Shown one piece after another: positions 62,421 through 64,000 of a stretch of 64,000 nt of DNA. The notes under the pieces were generated by a model. It saw only the letters and a program-made list of their open reading frames with translations. It was not told the origin of the DNA and ran no database searches. Numbering within the stretch: the first letter of the stretch is position 1; every line of letters starts with the position of its first letter. The stretch spans positions 8,048,001 through 8,112,000 of the forward strand of contig OY727099.1 of NCBI GenBank assembly GCA_963402885.1, written 5' to 3'. The translations under genes and the position numbers were made by a program. The stretch comes from Antedon bifida. Lineage: Eukaryota > Echinodermata > Crinoidea > Comatulida > Antedonidae.

Positions 62421-64000
62421 TTAATATACAGAGTACTGCATGTTGGTGATGAAAGTAATGTTTAATTCAATTATTTTCACTTCATTAATTTTTAAATAAA
62501 AAATTTCTTAAAAATCCAGTTTACACCCAAAATCATGTGTTTTAAAAAAGTTTCAAATGTTAAAGAATAAAACAATTTACAACAAAATAAAATAATATTA
62601 TAATATAAGGCCCCATCAGGATGTAAAATGTTGACATAATTTACATTGTTAATGTTAAGTCACATTAATTAATGTTGTTAGTCCACGATATTACTTTAGT
62701 AAACCTAATTAACAAAATATTTGTTGACATTATCAGTAACACAACAATACTGCAGTACTGTATTAGTGGATGCCTGCCAAACCTAAACAATTTTGAATTA
62801 TTTCTTTAAAATTATCATCTAAAACAAACTTCTAATGAACTTTTATTTACATATATATCATAAGAATCAACTTTAAAGTTCACCGAACTAATTATAATAA
62901 CTTTTATCCATACATGGTTTCATGGAGATATAACTCTATATTTTTTTTTTCATCAAAATGGAAAAAGTAAACTGACCAAATGGAATAACATACTACAGAA
63001 TGCTAAGCTTTTAACTGCTTTGCATCATGGGAAGACAAAATAAATGAATACCAATTCGTTTACAAAATAATACAAATTCTTAAATTAAGTTACATTTTAA
63101 AACTATCAGTTTTTTTTATATTAACCAAATGTGTAGCTATATATATTTTAAAATTATTTTTCTTTTTTAATGTTAACAATCAAGAGAAAAGAATACTTAT
63201 TTTTACAGTAAAAGTACCATGATTTTTGTTTCCAAGATTAGGTTAGATAGATATACAAAAAGAAATTTCTTGATGTAAACACTCTGTAGTCAGTGACACG
63301 ACACACAAAGCAATTCAACACAGCAATAATCTGTGCAGGTTACAAACCAGCATTTATGATAGCTTCAGCAACTACCCCATTTTAAAATTAAGTCTAATCT
63401 CAAAATTTAGTTGTGTCATGTCAATGTCAGTGCCAATGTCACCTTGTGAAATCTAAAAGTCACTACATATTGCAAAACCAATCAGAGACTCAAACAATCC
63501 TATCAATTATTTTTTAAATTTTGTTTTAATTCTACCATAATATTGAAAGTTTCAGTTGGAAACATGGAATACATTTTATGGAAACAAGAAAGCTGCACTA
63601 AAATCAACAAAAACCTTGTAAATAGCTAAAATCTTTTTCAGCCTCCATATTACCAATATAATTTTGTTGATGATTAAGACTAATAGAATACAGTCAACTA
63701 CCCCAAAACCAGACCTTCCTAAAGCGTGGTTCCCACTAGAACGCAAGGCAGCGACGTATCGACGCAAAGTGCATAATCACAAGTGGGAACCGACGACGCA
63801 ACAGTGCTGCAAACATCGCTACAGAAATCAGTTTGATTTCATGCAACAACGCAAGGCAAAAGAACACTGCTGGAAAACATAGTACAGCATGTACTCAAAA
63901 GTATGCAGGGTGAACAAGGTCAAAGTCTACGGCAATAAGCAGGTTTGATTTCACACAGGCGGGGGCAAAAACAATTATTGGAAGGGCATTTTGTTACATT
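62421..64000. other. Right-edge spacer, no gene seen
   Basis: AT-rich with homopolymer runs. The only structured part is 63718-63800, where GCGTGGTTCCCACTAGAACG and CACAAGTGGGAACCGACGAC form inverted GGTTCCCACT/AGTGGGAACC words, with CGCAA repeats around them. This resembles a small inverted-repeat element. A 72-codon plus-strand ORF across it has no splice or coding support. Confidence 0.5.
63715..63870. repeat. GGTTCCCACT inverted-repeat element
   Basis: GTGGTTCCCACTAGAACGCA (63726) and AAGTGGGAACC (63781) are inverted, about 50 bp apart. CGCAAGGCA and CGACGTATCGACGCAAAG words recur, with CGCAAGGCAAAAGAAC near 63850. CG-rich against the AT-rich flank. Confidence 0.6.

Noticed and set aside
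63664..63882. 72-codon plus-strand ORF at the right edge
   Set aside because: It runs through an inverted-repeat element (GGTTCCCACT/AGTGGGAACC) and has no splice or motif support.

Overview
The window looks like nuclear DNA from an AT-rich, intron-rich invertebrate genome. The genes are metazoan, split by GT-AG introns of about 0.1-4 kb, with no operons, and the spacers are full of short inverted-repeat transposons and tRNA-derived SINEs. The proteins read closest to deuterostome homologues (RFX4, FBXO30, TMEM30A, ARF6, an ALDH3A2-type enzyme). An echinoderm or similar marine invertebrate is my inference; no taxonomic marker was checked.

Layout. 423-645 (-): one coding exon of an unrecognised gene running off the left edge. 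2155-2991 (+): a single-exon, single-Ig-domain membrane protein with an ITIM-like tail. 4990-8621 (-): RNA polymerase subunit RPB6 (POLR2F, 5 exons), head to head with 9429-12051 (+), an FBXO30-type F-box protein (3 exons). 13864-20148 (-): RFX4 transcription factor (14 coding exons). 23627-30366 (-): ALDH3A2-like fatty aldehyde dehydrogenase (12 coding exons plus an alternative terminal exon). 36354-40718 (-): ARF6 small GTPase (4 coding exons). 47849-52069 (-): heterotrimeric G-protein gamma subunit (2 exons). 54422-62211 (-): TMEM30A/CDC50A flippase subunit (8 exons). Exon boundaries were joined by hand from splice consensus, reading phase and remembered family conservation. All seven multi-exon models close in frame at about the expected length.

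The genes are unrelated housekeeping, signalling and developmental genes and do not form a pathway. The only evident shared control region is between POLR2F and FBXO30.

The non-coding part is the more unusual half. About 23 copies of one 110-165 bp palindromic MITE (ends AAGCTCTGTCTACACTATCA) are scattered through the window. Many copies carry a perfect CArG box (CCATATATGG), and several lie within about 35 bp of an exon. A 21-bp array at 35457-35632 resembles the core of this MITE. Two larger inverted-repeat elements fill introns: 6144-8305 in POLR2F, with a clean 8-bp target duplication and a decayed LINE inside, and about 48296-51800 in the G-gamma gene, containing a tandem array of about 148-bp period. 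Several SINEs, foldback elements and minisatellites are also present.
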